From an uncultured Mucispirillum sp. (GTDB taxonomy: Bacteria; Chrysiogenota; Deferribacteres; Deferribacterales; Mucispirillaceae), in NCBI GenBank assembly GCA_945947845.1, contig CAMEZN010000074.1:1-7803 (forward strand): DNA of 7,803 nt, in the 5' to 3' direction. Of this stretch, positions 6,874 through 7,803 are shown in pieces; positions within the stretch are counted from its first letter, which is position 1, and the number at the start of each line of letters is the position of its first letter. Made by a program: the position numbers and the translations under genes. The notes beneath the pieces were generated by a model that saw only the letters and a program-made list of their open reading frames with translations, made no database searches and was not told the origin of the DNA.

Positions 6874-7326
6874 ATGAATAGACCCAGCTGGGACGACTAT
6901 TTTATGGAAATGACAAAACTGACAGCAACTCGTTCGTCATGTTTACGCCGTCATGTTGGAGCAATCTTGGTAAAAGACACCAGAGTTATTGCGACAGGTT
7001 ATAATGGGGCACCAGCTGGTGTTACTCACTGCGAAGTAACAGGCTGTCTTAGGCAGAAACTAAATGTGCCTAGTGGAGAACGACATGAATTATGCAGGGG
7101 GCTTCATGCAGAACAGAATGCAATTATTCAGGCTGCTCTTTATGGAGTATCTACCGAAGGTGCTGTTCTTTACTGCACAACAAAACCTTGTTCAATTTGC
7201 ACAAAAATGATTATTAATGCAAAGATAACAAAGATAGTTTATGAAGAATATTATGATGACAGTCTTGCAGATGAATTATTAAAAGATACAGATATTCGTA
7301 TTTTGCAGTATAAAAAAGAAAAATAA
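6874..7326 (+). CDS. comEB: Deoxycytidylate (dCMP) deaminase, ComEB type
   Basis: This zinc enzyme deaminates dCMP to dUMP, the substrate of thymidylate synthase. The 150 residues start [13 protein letters not shown], the typical family N-terminus. The catalytic zinc site is complete: HAEQNAI at 78-84 (ligand H78, catalytic E80) and PCSICTKM at 105-112 (ligands C106 and C109). [13 protein letters not shown] at 41-53 is the usual nucleotide-binding region, and H71 with C74 and nearby cysteines (C23, C53, C58) could form the second, structural zinc site known in some dCMP deaminases. Absence of a deaminase-reductase fusion and the family N-terminus exclude RibD. It starts 1 nt after glyA, and its stop codon overlaps the rnfC start (TAATG). 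The symbol comEB follows B. subtilis; a competence role is not implied. Confidence 0.93.
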   Translation: MNRPSWDDYFMEMTKLTATRSSCLRRHVGAILVKDTRVIATGYNGAPAGVTHCEVTGCLRQKLNVPSGERHELCRGLHAEQNAIIQAALYGVSTEGAVLYCTTKPCSICTKMIINAKITKIVYEEYYDDSLADELLKDTDIRILQYKKEK

Positions 7327-7803
7327 TGACAGAATTTGATTTAAAAGGCGGTATTCACCCAGATGCTCATAAAACATCTGATATATCGTCTATTAGAAAT
7401 TTTACAATTTTAGAAGGGGATGAATTTTTCATCCCCTTTGTTCAGCATATAGGTTCGCCAGCATCTGCTGTAATAAATATTGGTGATGAAGTAGAAAGGG
7501 GCCAGCTTTTAGCAGAATGTGGTGTTGGTTTATCTTCTAGAATACATAGTCCTGTAAATGGTAAAGTAATAGATATATCAACAGTATATCACCCAGCAAT
7601 AGGTGAAGTCAGTGGCTGCACAATAAAAGTATTAGACAGTGATATATCTAACTATAAAAAATTAGATGGCGGCAGTGATTTAGCTGATTTAGCACGGCTT
7701 GCTGGTATAGTTGGTCTTGGTGGTGCAGGTTTTCCTACATATATTAAATTAAATCCTAATAAACCAATAGATACAGTTATTATTAATGGTGCGGAATGTG
7801 AAC
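7326..7803 (+). CDS. rnfC: Rnf complex subunit RnfC, N-terminal part (3' end cut off)
   Basis: RnfC is the peripheral iron-sulfur/NADH-binding subunit of the membrane Rnf complex, which couples electron transfer between ferredoxin and NAD+ to Na+ or H+ movement. The ATG at 7326 overlaps the preceding stop by one base (TAATG) and lacks a clear ribosome binding site, implying coupled translation. The 159 visible residues read [16 protein letters not shown], then QHIGSPA at 40-46, the barrel-sandwich part with GDEVERGQLLAE at 53-64 and IHSPVNGKV at 73-81, then GIVGLGGAGFPTYIKL at 127-142 and IINGAECE at 152-159 at the window edge. These match RnfC in order and spacing. The C-terminal [4Fe-4S] cysteine motifs would be beyond the window. 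A strong hairpin lies in its 5' coding part at residues 30-38. The other rnf genes are expected downstream. Confidence 0.93.
   Translation, partial: MTEFDLKGGIHPDAHKTSDISSIRNFTILEGDEFFIPFVQHIGSPASAVINIGDEVERGQLLAECGVGLSSRIHSPVNGKVIDISTVYHPAIGEVSGCTIKVLDSDISNYKKLDGGSDLADLARLAGIVGLGGAGFPTYIKLNPNKPIDTVIINGAECE
7414..7438 (+). repeat. Perfect 11-bp inverted repeat inside rnfC (terminator- or attenuator-like hairpin)
   Basis: AAGGGGATGAA (7414-7424) and TTCATCCCCTT (7428-7438) are exact reverse complements around a TTT loop. The RNA would form an 11-bp stem with four consecutive G-C pairs, followed by TGTT, so the U-tract (TTTGTT, counting the last stem bases) is short and interrupted. It begins 88 nt into the rnfC coding sequence, encoding residues E30 to F38, and uses GGG and CCC codons that look uncommon in this AT-rich stretch. 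It resembles an intrinsic terminator in shape but lies within a conserved reading frame. The structure is certain; its function is inference. Confidence 0.75.

Overview
This is a dense stretch of AT-rich bacterial chromosome in which every supported gene lies on the + strand. Twelve coding sequences follow one another with gaps of at most 32 nt, and several overlap by 1 to 14 nt. The first gene enters from before the window (about five codons missing) and the last runs out of it. No rRNA, tRNA, CRISPR array, insertion sequence, phage gene or gene-free stretch over 300 bases is visible. The composition, the Rnf complex gene and the particular family mix suggest an anaerobic, low-GC Gram-negative lineage. 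A Deferribacterota-like organism (for example Mucispirillum-type) fits best from memory, but no database comparison was possible and this placement is tentative.

Positions 1-2317 are the back half of a riboflavin operon: riboflavin synthase (ribE), the bifunctional RibBA, and lumazine synthase (ribH). The upstream deaminase/reductase gene (ribD) and any FMN riboswitch would lie before the window. Positions 2323-4350 hold nusB, an unrecognised 130-residue protein, a small DUF4911-like protein and a YhaM-type OB-fold/HD exoribonuclease. These four are packed by overlap or direct abutment, implying translational coupling. Positions 4358-5134 encode a YmdB-family metallophosphoesterase.

Positions 5152-7326 are carbon and nucleotide metabolism: rpiB (pentose phosphate), glyA (serine/glycine and one-carbon units) and a ComEB-type dCMP deaminase (dUMP supply for thymidylate synthesis). 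GlyA makes methylene-tetrahydrofolate and dCMP deaminase supplies dUMP, the two substrates of thymidylate synthase, so that pair makes functional sense. The last gene, from 7326, is the N-terminal part of rnfC, a subunit of the Rnf ferredoxin:NAD+ ion-pumping complex.

Most of the window is conserved housekeeping sequence. The points most worth a second look are a perfect 11-bp inverted repeat with a 3-nt loop inside the 5' coding part of rnfC; two non-standard residues at otherwise strongly conserved positions of RibBA; the unknown gene pair between nusB and yhaM; the adjacency of two RNA-decay-associated families (YhaM and YmdB); and a palindrome that masks the dCMP deaminase ribosome binding site. 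I did not find a convincing wholly new multi-gene system.
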